A stretch of DNA of 64,000 nt. It comes from Liolophura sinensis (lineage: Eukaryota > Mollusca > Polyplacophora > Chitonida > Chitonidae). This document shows, piece by piece, positions 54,421-64,000 of this stretch (position 1 is the stretch's first letter; each line of letters opens with the position of its first letter). The notes under the pieces are model-generated. The model was not told the DNA's origin and ran no database searches. It was given only the letters and a program-made list of their open reading frames with translations. Location of the stretch: NCBI RefSeq assembly GCF_032854445.1, contig NC_088296.1, forward strand, positions 18,591,485-18,655,484. The letters run 5' to 3'. Position numbers and translations under genes: made by a program.

Positions 54421-56017
54421 TGCTCCGGGATATACAAGCCAGGTGGTCCGGATACTACCCGCAGTATGATCAGGGATGCCACCCTTGAACTGTTTACGTT
54501 GTTCGGATGACAGGTCTTCGGGCGTTAACCGCAACGTGTTCTGGACGATGTCTTACGATATGGGTTTTTTATTTGTGTTTGTTGCCTTCTTGCCCCATTA
54601 GCTAGCCACTTAAGGAAGTACAATGACTCAGGGCCCTTTCGCTAATGTGATTTAAGTTATAGTCCAAGCTGGCTAAATCTCCGCTTTTAATTGGGAAGAT
54701 CTTCGAGCAACCTGTGAATGGTGATAGTTTTTCCCTGCAGATATCTCCATGTCTGGAAGAGATCTCATCCAGTGTTTGAAAACGTTGAAGCACTGTACAA
54801 ATCGGGTTTTTCGATTTGTTAAATGGGTAATTCTACTGGGCCTAAGGCCGGACGCCATACACAGTATGACTCTATGTCCACAAGGGATCAAATTCCTCGC
54901 AAGCCTTGACCATCAAAGGCTAATATGCTCTCCACATCTGTTGAGGATGTGATGGACACATCTGATATGTTCTTTATTTTAGTGTTTTCTTTGTCATAAA
55001 CTCCAAGGGACGTTCATGGTGTTGAAACTATTTTCAGGTATGCACGTGTAAGGTCGGTAAAGGTGGTAACATGGGGTTCAGAAACTTCAGGGCAGAAACA
55101 ATGAAGCAAAACTACAGCTTTTGGAATTCGAAGATAATCGGAATCGGAATGATATGTGTGTAATTAATAAGTGGCAAGGATTCAGGTGGACCGAAAACTA
55201 CATGAGGTGTGTAAACATAGGACTACATTGCCAATATCATAAGAGAGAGCAGGCTTTCTTAACTTTCGATATTTCGGTTGATTTCAAAACATTTCCAAGA
55301 ACGCCTGTGTTAAAGAGTAAGGCCCTGACATCTTAGTCCAGATTGATTTATTTACTGTGAGCCATCACTCGAAGAGCCGTCTGATGGTTTGACGACTAAC
55401 GTTTGAACAAGAATGTCACGTGTTCTAAAAAATGAATTACATCTCCCAGTTTTTACCAGGATTTGTGATGTATCAGGCGAGGTTTCTCCAGCATCTTACT
55501 GCCCAAATTGGAGAAATAATCTTAACTGTAGAGTAAACCACCAATTAAGTTATTGTTCTCATATTAGTGGTGAAAGTACGATATATTTGTAGCTCAACTT
55601 AATCTTCACGAAAGCATTTCAGTAGGTGCAAAATACATGTAGGCCTACATAAATACGAGAATGTAAAACGAGATGGAGGATTCATCATTCTCAAACCCTG
55701 GTATATTTGGGGGCCAAATACTAACAGAGGAAACCAACCAGATGCTCTAACAAGAACAAGATATTCACTTGCCCTACATACTTTGTGTCAGTCGTGTGTT
55801 CTGCTACACAAAGATAGTACAGGCAGAACCGGTGACGATCAGACAAAAGGCGATGACAACAACAACGGCCATTTTAAAAAGGAAATTAAAAGCAATAGCA
55901 ATGCCTCCCTTCCAGAATGTTACCAGGTTCTTGCTATGTTACATTTTGTCTAAAGTAGTCTTGCTAGTGTTATGTATGACTATTTAACGTTTTCATGTAC
56001 TGTTAGTCTGCGGACCT
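54421..56017. other. No gene seen; one SINE-like scrap
   Basis: Near 54,690-54,740, GGGAAGATCTTCGAGCAACC plus TGTGAATGGTGATAG looks like worn SINE-A body. The short frames have no recognisable similarity. Confidence 0.35.
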
Positions 56018-56978
56018 TTGTGAAAGCATAACAGGCCCTGTTATATATGTACATCGCGGACCTGGCCGAAAGCACCTTGTTCAATGCTCTGTTTATTTAA
56101 CTGGCTGTACATTGGCTGTTAATTCTGTGTCTAAAAATAGTTGAATCCACCTGGAGCGTATATAAGCCGTGTTTTCTGTGCAGAGGGGAGGTATTTTTGC
56201 TGCATCCACTGGGAGCCAGGAGAGTGTGCGACGCTCTCGTATAGAGTCCATTATGTTTATATGAGCTGGTGATGCCAGTTTCATTTGGGAGGACAGATTT
56301 TTATGCCGGCACCGTTTGTGTACCACAGTAGTACTGATGTCTGGTTTATGTGAATTTCTGCGGAAGTCACGTTTATTGGTGTTCGGATCTTTATTATGAT
56401 TATACAGTGTGGACTGTGTAATTTGTTTAACACGCTGACCTCACCTGACCGACAAGGTCGTCAAGGACTCTAAACTGAAGTTTTCAGTTTTGCAAAGGAC
56501 GTTCGTTCTGCCACAAGGTGACATTACTCTACGTCTCTGAACGGCTCGTTTGTGAGAGTCTGCGGGAGCTGACTGTTCTAAAAGTGGATTATACCTCCAT
56601 GCCTGTATTTACCCTGTGTTGTGCTCTGCGGGTGTGACGTCATTCAAAGGCTTGACTGTTCCAGTTCTGTGTAACCTGTGTACTGTGTTCGTGTTCGCTA
56701 ACCTGGCGAAGTACCTGTCTAGGACAATTTGTGACTTGTGTGAATTTTGTGTTTATCCCATGGTCTTTACGTTGGATTTCCTGGAATACATTCCTTGGGA
56801 TGCAAAGGTGAACTGGAAACTTGTAAAGACCGGTAATACTGATGTGTATGTTGTTGTTGTTGTTGTGGTTTAACTGTCTGTTAAACTGTACGTCTCATTC
56901 TATATATAAAGCATTGTTAACATTGTAATATTGAGTCACTGAGTCTGTTTTCTGTTGCTGCTTTCAATACCGTAACAC
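56018..56978 (+). mobile_element. Possible solo LTR
   Basis: A block ending TTGAGTCACTGAGTCTGTTT ... CAATACCGTAACA, with TATATAAAG about 70 bp before the end and a TG-start candidate (TGTGAAAGCATAACAGGCCC). No flanking target duplication, primer-binding site or polypurine tract could be fixed, so the call rests on texture and terminal TG...CA only. An 85-codon frame at 56,616-56,873 lies inside it and is not recognised. Confidence 0.25.
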
Positions 56979-57134
56979 TAGTTCTGCTCAATTTTTACAC
57001 AGGTGTATGAAGCGAAAGTTTTCTCCATGAAGAGACCCAAAGGCAGTAAAGTAACTATGTGGCAAACCAGCTTATGAAATTGTATTTACTTGGTTGTCGT
57101 TCAACCCCATAGATAACCATTTTTTTTACTAGCT

Positions 57135-57400
57135 ATTACTGGCTTTGAGGACGAGGAGTCTAATATACTATTTTGTGGTAGATCGACTCTATACCATCAA
57201 AGCGCTGCTGTCAACAAAGCATGACGCCTAAGACACCAGAAATGACACGCCACCCAGTCGCATAATACTGACATTGGACCAGCTAGTCCTAGTTCCTTGC
57301 TCTAACCTTTCAGTACTGGGCACGAAGCAAGTCAAGAACTAGTATCAGTTTTAAAGTCTGTGGTATGGCCCGGTCCAGCATTGATCCTATTTCTCAAGCC
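57135..57400 (+). repeat. Dispersed repeat family B, copy 5
   Basis: GAGGACGAGGAGTCTAATAT, AGACACCAGAAATGACACGC, ATAATACTGACATTGGACCA, TTGCTCTAACCTTTCAGTAC, GGCACGAAGCAAGTCAAGAA and GTATGGCCCGGTCCAGCATT in family order. Confidence 0.6.
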
Positions 57401-57726
57401 TTCGAGGTGGACACGCCAATCAAAAGGGGTTCAACGCCATTTGATTTGTGTCTATCCTACACGATTCCGCTGTAAATGATATGATTTCATTCGGTTTGTA
57501 AGGGAAATTCGATTGTGAGTCACGAGTGATGATGATGCAAATCATCACTTCAGTGTCTCTAACAAAAGAAAGTGTTCTGACAAGAACGCAGTATTGTGGC
57601 CGCTTTTACACACAATTAATACATTTCAAATCTCTGGGGCATAAACTGATATGCCCTTTGCTTTACATCTAGCTGTACACATTATTTAGTATGCCTAGCA
57701 AAACAACACATCATTATCACCCATGG

Positions 57727-58130
57727 TCACTCTCACTTCGCCGTCACTCTCATAAGCAGACACCTTGCTCACTCTCGTTAGCGCACTTCACCAGCAATGA
57801 TATAAACAGACACGTTACGCATTTCACCGTCACCCTCATAAGCAGACACCTTGCTCACTCTCGTTAGCGCACTTCACCAGCGCTCAAGTAAGCAGACACG
57901 TTACGCACTTCACCGTCACCCTCATAAGCAGACACCTTGCTCACCCTCGCTAGCGCACTTCAGCGTCACCCTCAGAAGCAGACACCTTAGCCCCTCTTGC
58001 TAGCGCACTTCACCACAACTCTCATAGACAGACACCTTGCTCACCTTGCGCAAGCCTAGTTCACCGTCACTATCGTATGCAGACGCCTTAGTCACTTTCG
58101 CTAGAGGACTTCACCATCACTCTGGTAAAC
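57727..58130. repeat. Irregular ~45-50-bp tandem repeat
   Basis: Units combine CTTCACCGTCACCCTCATAA, GCAGACACCTTGCTCACTCT and CGTTAGCGCA in varied order, eight or more copies. A related shorter pattern (TTTACTCTCACAAGCAGA) reappears at 60,340-60,470. Confidence 0.8.
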
Positions 58131-58242
58131 ACACAGTATAGTCAGTTAAACAACCAATATTATCATAGTCAAACATTACTCTCACGGTCATGAAATTGAC
58201 ACCACCGTGACTCCTACAAGGGGCTCCATTCTGACGCTAATG

Positions 58243-58512
58243 TTTGTTTATTTATTTATTTGATTGGTGCTTTACGTCGTACTCAAGAATATTTCACTTA
58301 TACGACGGCGGCCAGCATTACGGTGGGTGGAAACCGGGCAAAGCCCGGGGGAAACCCACGACCATCCGGAGGTTGCTGACAGACCTGCCCACGTACGGGC
58401 CGGAGAGGAAGCCAGCATGAGCTGGACTTGAACTCAAAGCGACCGCATTGGTGAGAGACTCCTGGGTCATTACGCTGCGCTAGCGCGCGAACCAACTGAT
58501 CCACGGAGGTCC
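58243..58512 (-). mobile_element. SINE-A, full length with target duplication
   Basis: Complete reverse copy from (TTTA)n tail to head (CGAACCAACTGATCCACGGA). CTGACGCT occurs at 58,231-58,238 and 58,513-58,520 as a short target duplication. The least decayed full copy in the window and the best reference for the family. Confidence 0.9.
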
Positions 58513-59014
58513 CTGACGCTTATAATCAGGTCCCACAGAGGCACTGACAGCCCAAAATGAAGAAGTAACATGTATATTTAAGCTAATTATTAAAATTCAT
58601 ACTTACTGCCATAAAATTCACAGAAAACAGAAACAGAAAGTCCAGTCTACACAACAGGCCGTTTTCAACAAACGTGCAGGGAGTTATTTTTTCGCAAGCA
58701 CTTCGTCTACTTTATTCCACATAGCCCGCATAGTTGTTTGAACCCGTGCCAGTGTCAATAACTAAGGGGCCTGCATGCTGACCTTTGCAAAGTGGAACGT
58801 TTTAATTTATAATCATATTTACTGAGGCAGGTTCAGGCTTTGAAGAGTAAATATGGCTCATTATATCAAGGAACGTGATGTTGGACATTGCTATCTTGAA
58901 CAAAAGAAGATGAACTACGTACATGTGGCAACCCACTTGATATGAATACCCAGCTTTCAATCTCCAAAAGACTATACTGCAACAGACAATTTAAGGATAT
59001 CACTACGCAGGTAG

Positions 59015-59450
59015 AAAATGTCAAACACTAATTCTCCACAGATGCTAACTGTCAAACACTAATTCTCCACAGCTACAAATTGTCAAACACTAATTCTCCA
59101 CAGCTGCAAATTGTCAAACACTAATTCTCCACAGCTGCAAATTGTCAAACACTAATTCTCCATAGCTACAAATTGTCAAACACTAATTCTCCATAGCTAC
59201 AAATTGTCAAACACTAATTCTCCACAGCCACAAATTGTCAAACACTAATTCTCCACAGCTGCAAATTGTCAAACACTAATTCTCCACGGCTACAAATTGT
59301 CAAACACTAATTCTCCACAGCTACAAATTGTCAAGCACTAATTCTCCACATCTACAAATTGTCAAACACTAATTCTCCACAGCCACAAATTGTCAAACAC
59401 TAATTTTCCACAGCTGCTAATTGTCAAACGCTGATTCTCCACATCTACAA
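59015..59450. repeat. 31-bp minisatellite, about 14 copies
   Basis: Unit TGTCAAACACTAATTCTCCA plus CAGCTGCAAAT; variation is mostly in the CAGCTGC/CAGCTAC/CATCTAC part. Head-to-tail with no spacers, so it is not a CRISPR array. Confidence 0.95.
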
Positions 59451-60747
59451 ACCAAATGTGGTCAATCCCAAACTGAGAATACACCATCAAGGCTGCCGTC
59501 GAGATGCCGGATAGAAAACATGATGTCAGTAGCTACATGATACTGTATTTTAAGGTACCATATTATAAGGCAGAACCATACAACATGTTGTGTTACTGTT
59601 AATATACATTGCACACAGTGTAGATGTCAACAATTAAGAACTCAATTAACATATTTAGTGCACATGTACTCGTGTTTTACATGGAGTGCTTATAAATGCC
59701 GTTGAAATTCTTACATAAAGAGGCTTACTTTGTTGTTATTTGCCTGTGCATCTGAGTCTATCAGAATGACCGAGTTAGAAGTAAGCAATGCGTAGCTTCC
59801 TCAAAAAATATGCAAATACTGTCTGTTTATACTTGTGTGCAAAAACTTGAATACATGCATTTGGTTTTAATCTAGTGCGTGCAATTACGTGCAATCCTTC
59901 GGACAAAAGAATTCTAGGAAGATTGTTCTTCTTCACGTTTACTTCATTCTTTACGTCTAGCGGGTTATATCCCTTTCTAATCTTTCTACTCTAGCATGCT
60001 ACATTTTGTATCAGAACATCGAAGAGAGTCATGGCACTCTTTTGGCACGTACATGTAAGTTTGTGGTGGCGACCATAAAGTCATCCTCAAGATAAGGATG
60101 CACAATTCTCGTTCAAGAAGCTGACGGATATCTCTGTATCTATCTGAATTAATCCTGCACAATATAAATTTACTGAGATATAAAGAGGCCAGTTCCGTCC
60201 TCAAAATCCTCAATTTACTCTCGAAAGCTAACGCATTAAGTAACTACTGTCTCTGACTTGATGCTCCGTAACTGTCACTGCCACATAGACTAGAAACCCC
60301 AGACACAAGCGGCGGTCTGCCACGTTTACGCCCACGGGCATGTATCACATTTACTCTCTTACAGCAGACGTAATATTTACTTTCAGAAACAGACGCCATA
60401 TTTACTCTCACATGAGAGGCTCCATTTACTCTCACAAGCAGATGCCAAGTTGACTTTCACAAGATCACTTTATTCACTTCCATCAGCCTGCCCTGCCTCA
60501 CTCATGCCTACAGATGGGTCAGTACATTTGACGGTGACTTGACGAGGAGAAGTTTGTTCGGCTGAAAAATGGCTGGACTGGCCGTCGCACCAGCTCGGAG
60601 TACCCATCGGCTCAACCACATGGAGAAAGGGATCAGTGTGCCTCAAATTTCCGTGCACGGGTACGCTCACACCGACGGACGTTCTATCGTAACTGCACGG
60701 TGTATTTCCGCTGTACATGATCGAAATTGAACCGCGAAAGCGCTGGT

Positions 60748-60948
60748 TTAGGTCATTGCACGGAGAGTGGCATCAACAGGGTCTCGGTCACTGGGCTATG
60801 ACCCCGCTTCCGCCCCCGCCCCCGCCGCCGCTGCAGCTGTTGGCGAGGTGGCTGGCGGCCGGTACGAGGCATGGTCCTGTGTCGTCCCCGCGTGTGTACG
60901 TGGGTCGATATACGTGTGGTTTGGTGGAATGTCTGGTGGCGAAACAGA
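60748..60948 (+). other. Possible exon in a GC-rich patch
   Basis: A GC-rich stretch (CCGCCCCCGCCCCCGCCG at its core). Between a weak acceptor (GGTTTAG before about 60,748) and a strong donor (CAGA|GTGAGT at 60,948), one frame reads through an Ala/Pro run and GGRYEAWSCVVPACVRGSIY. There is no ATG in that frame, and a different frame has an ATG at 60,717. I do not recognise the product; it may be chance openness of GC-rich DNA. Confidence 0.2.
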
Positions 60949-60994
60949 GTGAGTGAATCTACCCCAGACAACGTATATTTTTAGGATTCTAACC

Positions 60995-61060
60995 CCGGTG
61001 TGTGTGTGTGTGCGTGTCCGCGTGAGTGCGTGTGTGTGCGCGGGAGCGTGTCTGCGTCTA
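60995..61060. repeat. (GT)n-like microsatellite
   Basis: GTGTGTGTGTGTGTGCGTGT and further TGCG/TGTG variants. Confidence 0.8.
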
Positions 61061-61900
61061 TGTACATGGCCAATTTTTTTTCAATGACAACACTAGGTCG
61101 TCTATCGGAGAAGTTCGATTACACGATGTATTTTGTTGCCTAATTCACCTAGCCTTATTAGAACAAGCCCTGTAGGGCTACACATGTAGGCATTTAGCTG
61201 TGAAGTAAACACTCTGACTGTCTGTTTGTCCGTCTGTCTGCCTCTAGTTTAATTCTCTACGCAACTATGAATCTAACTGACGTCATACTTGGCTCGAGTG
61301 CAATAAGTTTCTGAGAACCGAAGGAAGGACAGTTTCGAGTATCGGTAAGTTGGGTTTGCAAATTAGGCATTGATGACGTCACATATATTCTCCTTAGATA
61401 TGGCTTGGTTGTCCTCAAGCCGTATATACATCTGGGCTCTGTTTCTCAAAAGTGCCTTTACTTTAAGACGGAACGAAATTTACGAGAGATTAACTCTTTG
61501 CTATGTCGGTTTTCTCAAAGCTCGTTTTAAATCTCGCCGGTGGACGTATCTTGTACCAAGCAGCAACGGCCTGATTTTGGACTGGGATTGTTAAATGGCA
61601 AATGGGAAAAAGCGTATACCGCACTCACGAGCAAACAGCAACAATAACAACATAAGCTTTAGCGAAAGGCTGTTACGTGCGTGAATACTTCCCTGGTGCA
61701 TTTTCAGTAGCAGTTTATTGAATAATGCTTTATGTTTATCGCGTAGTACGTGGACCTGTTTGCGGTCGTATTTGCACATTTTTAACGGCAACGACCTGAT
61801 TTACTACCTCCGAGTTAGCAAAATATCGCACGACAAATGTACGATCAAAAATGTCTCATGAAACTGGATCCAGATCTCAGAACATTCCTAACGATCATAC
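61061..61900. other. No gene seen
   Basis: Short frames only. A stretch at about 61,430-61,550 has partly palindromic CTCAAAAGTG/CTCAAAGCTC pieces and could be an old inverted-repeat element, but termini were not found. Confidence 0.35.
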
Positions 61901-61906
61901 AAAAGC

Positions 61907-62517
61907 TATAAATACACAAGCTCTATATACACAAGATCTACATACACAAGATCTACATACACAAACTCAACATAAACAAACTCTACATACACACGTTCTA
62001 CATACACATGCTCTACATACACAACCTCTACATACACAAACTCTACACACACAAACTGTACATACGCAAGCTCTACATACACAAGCTCTACATATACAAC
62101 ATCTACATACACAAACTCTACCTACACTAACTCTACATACACAAGATCTACATATACAAGATCTACACACACAGGCTCCACATACACTAACTCTACATAC
62201 ACAAGATCTACATATACAAGATCTACACACACAAGCTCAACATACACAAGTTCTACATACACAAAATCAACATACACAAAATCTACATACACAAGCTCTA
62301 CATACACAAGCTCTACATACACAAACTCTACATACACAGGATCAACGTGCAAAGCTCCACATACACAATCTCTACATACACAAACTCTACATACACAAGC
62401 TCTACATACTCAAGCTCCACATACACAAGCTCTACATACACAAGCTCTACATACACAAGCTCTACATACATAAGCTCTACATACACAAACTCTACATACA
62501 CAAACTCTACATACATA
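61907..62517. repeat. 15-bp minisatellite, about 40 copies
   Basis: Unit CTCTACATACACAAG with single-base variants (AAACT, AAGAT, CATATA). Because 15 is a multiple of 3, every frame without a stop in the unit stays open, giving a 248-codon frame of LHTQA-type pentapeptides on the plus strand and YVELV-type frames on the minus strand. Confidence 0.97.
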
Positions 62518-62599
62518 AGAACGCCAAAATGGCTTTCTGGCAATACAGCATTTTCTGGCAATTAAACTACATTCCTCAGACATTTGATACCCATTAGTG

Positions 62600-64000
62600 C
62601 TCTTAGAACATATTCCTGACATAGATCATTTCAAAGAGCATTGAACTGGTTATAAAAATTATACAACTGTCAATTTTTTTTTGTGTGTAACGTGCCTGTA
62701 AATGTAAAGAACGCTTTCTTGTTTGTGGCGGGTTTATTCATCTGTCAGACCTCGCCTTCGCAAATCTTTGTGAGTGAACTGTTCTCAGCTTTTGAATTGC
62801 ATCATTATCCGGTATTAAAAGGTAAGAAGAGCTTTGTTTCTAACTAAGAAAAAGTGATGGATACACGACGGTTTGTGAAGGAGGGCACAAACACTGAATA
62901 TACTTTTCTCCCCTGAACCAGGAAGAGTATAAAAATTACCTTTGTGATTTCTAAAGTATAATATAATCTTTAAAACTGACCCACAATACACATGGGTGTG
63001 CAGCCAATGTTACCTTCAGGAATACGCAAAGACTTTGAATTAAATTGAATGAAACCTTTTATTAAACTTTTACAGTGCAGTTTTCACACTCTAGAGGACG
63101 CCCAAGTGTTGCTCTTTAGCCTTGCGTAATGTTATGTAAAGTTATGTAAAACGTGGGAACGTTGTACATAAATGTGAATGATAGTTTAAACTGTGACGTT
63201 CTAGAGAGGTCTATATTAGGTTATAGAGTAAGACTGTGTGGACGGTTTTTCAGCACATATACTATATGTAGTAAGATAAACAATTCTGTATCTTGCAGTG
63301 GGTATAACAAGCCATTTCCAGGTTTGCCGGAATGTGTTGATGCTATGATTCCATTACCGGTTTATCCTGCCAGGTGCTCTAGGTAAAACAATCACAGAAA
63401 AGCTGAGAGCACACCACAAAGTCAATCGCCTTGATGATCTGCTGGTTGCATCCTGAAATACCGATTTTCATTGTTTTATTACATCTGAACGTTACAGTCA
63501 TCATATAGGATTGCCCAGTTGTGGGTATTCCTTCTTAATTTACCATGATGAGATCGCATCGAAGCTAAAATCAGAAGGATCTTCGTGTCTATTGGCTCTA
63601 TGCTTACAGTGCAGTTTGTTACCGATGACGGTAGTTGTTACATTTCAACCACTTGTGCTAAACGTTAACAAAGCCAGAAAGAAAAACTTATCTGCCTTCC
63701 ATGTACCCTGACATTTTGTTAGCTTGACTCGTCCGTAAGAAGTTGAAACCTGATCCATCGATTTCCAGGACCATTACGAACATTTCAGTCTGCCCTGATT
63801 GCAGATTACAGCCTATACGCTGCAATTAGCGCTGGTACATTAGGGATTTTGGAACAACTTTACAATTTTCGTTTGATCATATACAGTCCCACTGTATAAA
63901 TGTAAGTCGGTTTACGTCGGATGGAAATACAGAAGTTGGAGGATTCCCTTATAAGAAGGTTTATCAGTCTTTTTCCTGGGACTTGCTCCAAAGATGAAGA
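62600..64000. other. No firm gene; unassigned open stretch near the edge
   Basis: The frame ending in TGA after 63,711 can be followed upstream to about 63,360 with a single internal TGA near 63,449, reading LGKTITEKLRAHHKVNRLDD, then after the stop FHCFITSERYSHHIGLPSCG and further. It may be a decayed coding remnant continuing past the window. I do not recognise it. Confidence 0.25.

Noticed and set aside
59015-59450. Regular 31-bp repeats as a CRISPR array
   Set aside because: Units are directly head-to-tail with no spacers, no cas genes are present, and the window is clearly eukaryotic.
61851-62597. 248-codon open frame of His-Thr-Gln repeats as a gene
   Set aside because: It is the translation of a 15-bp minisatellite; other frames, on both strands, are open for the same reason, and there is no signal peptide, intron or unique coding flank.

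Overview
The window is eukaryotic: gene-poor, intron-bearing and packed with decayed transposable elements, microsatellites and minisatellites. A tRNA-derived SINE (tRNA-like head, (AAAT)n tail) occurs about two dozen times in all stages of decay. Together with a galaxin-like cysteine-repeat secretory gene, ZMYM1-like hAT, Jockey-like, DIRS-like and Penelope-like sequences, this suggests a marine lophotrochozoan, most likely a mollusc (bivalve or gastropod). That assignment is an inference from sequence style; the species cannot be read from the window. No rRNA, genuine tRNA gene, CRISPR array or bacterial operon was seen.

Layout. 1-10,000: simple repeats, SINE fragments and largely featureless DNA. 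10,004-17,374: a six-exon gene in which every intron is phase 1. It encodes a signal peptide, one immunoglobulin V-like domain and three hydrophobic segments. A possible alternative last exon (17,614-17,897) is made of 14-residue heptad-like repeats. Its introns carry SINEs, a 36-bp minisatellite and a Tigger/pogo transposase remnant. 18,687-21,657: two minisatellites and SINE debris. 22,363-25,724: a complete but inactivated hAT transposon with a perfect 8-bp target duplication. 26,068-31,400: an almost full-length, decayed Jockey-like LINE on the minus strand (ORF1 zinc knuckles, endonuclease, RT, RNase H, (TTCA)n tail) with a SINE nested in its ORF2. 31,740-32,690: a DIRS-like RT/RNase H fragment.

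36,700-54,420 is the most structured part: a galaxin-like gene (36,970-38,292, two exons), a frameshifted paralogue (49,249-52,844), and extra copies of the 5' and 3' flanks that lack coding exons. Old Penelope-like reverse transcriptase fragments and a family of 22-23-bp minisatellites occur in the repeated blocks. I read this as a locus that grew by tandem segmental duplication and then decayed. Inside one RT fragment the catalytic-motif segment has itself become a seven-copy minisatellite with variable poly-C tracts (47,218-47,600). A remnant of another high-copy metazoan repeat protein lies at 45,847-46,590.

55,000-64,000 holds a possible solo LTR, three more minisatellites (about 50, 31 and 15 bp units), a full-length SINE with a target duplication, a GC-rich stretch that could be an exon, and unassigned reading frames at the right edge.

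Only two loci look like potentially functional host genes: the Ig/three-TM gene and the first galaxin-like gene.
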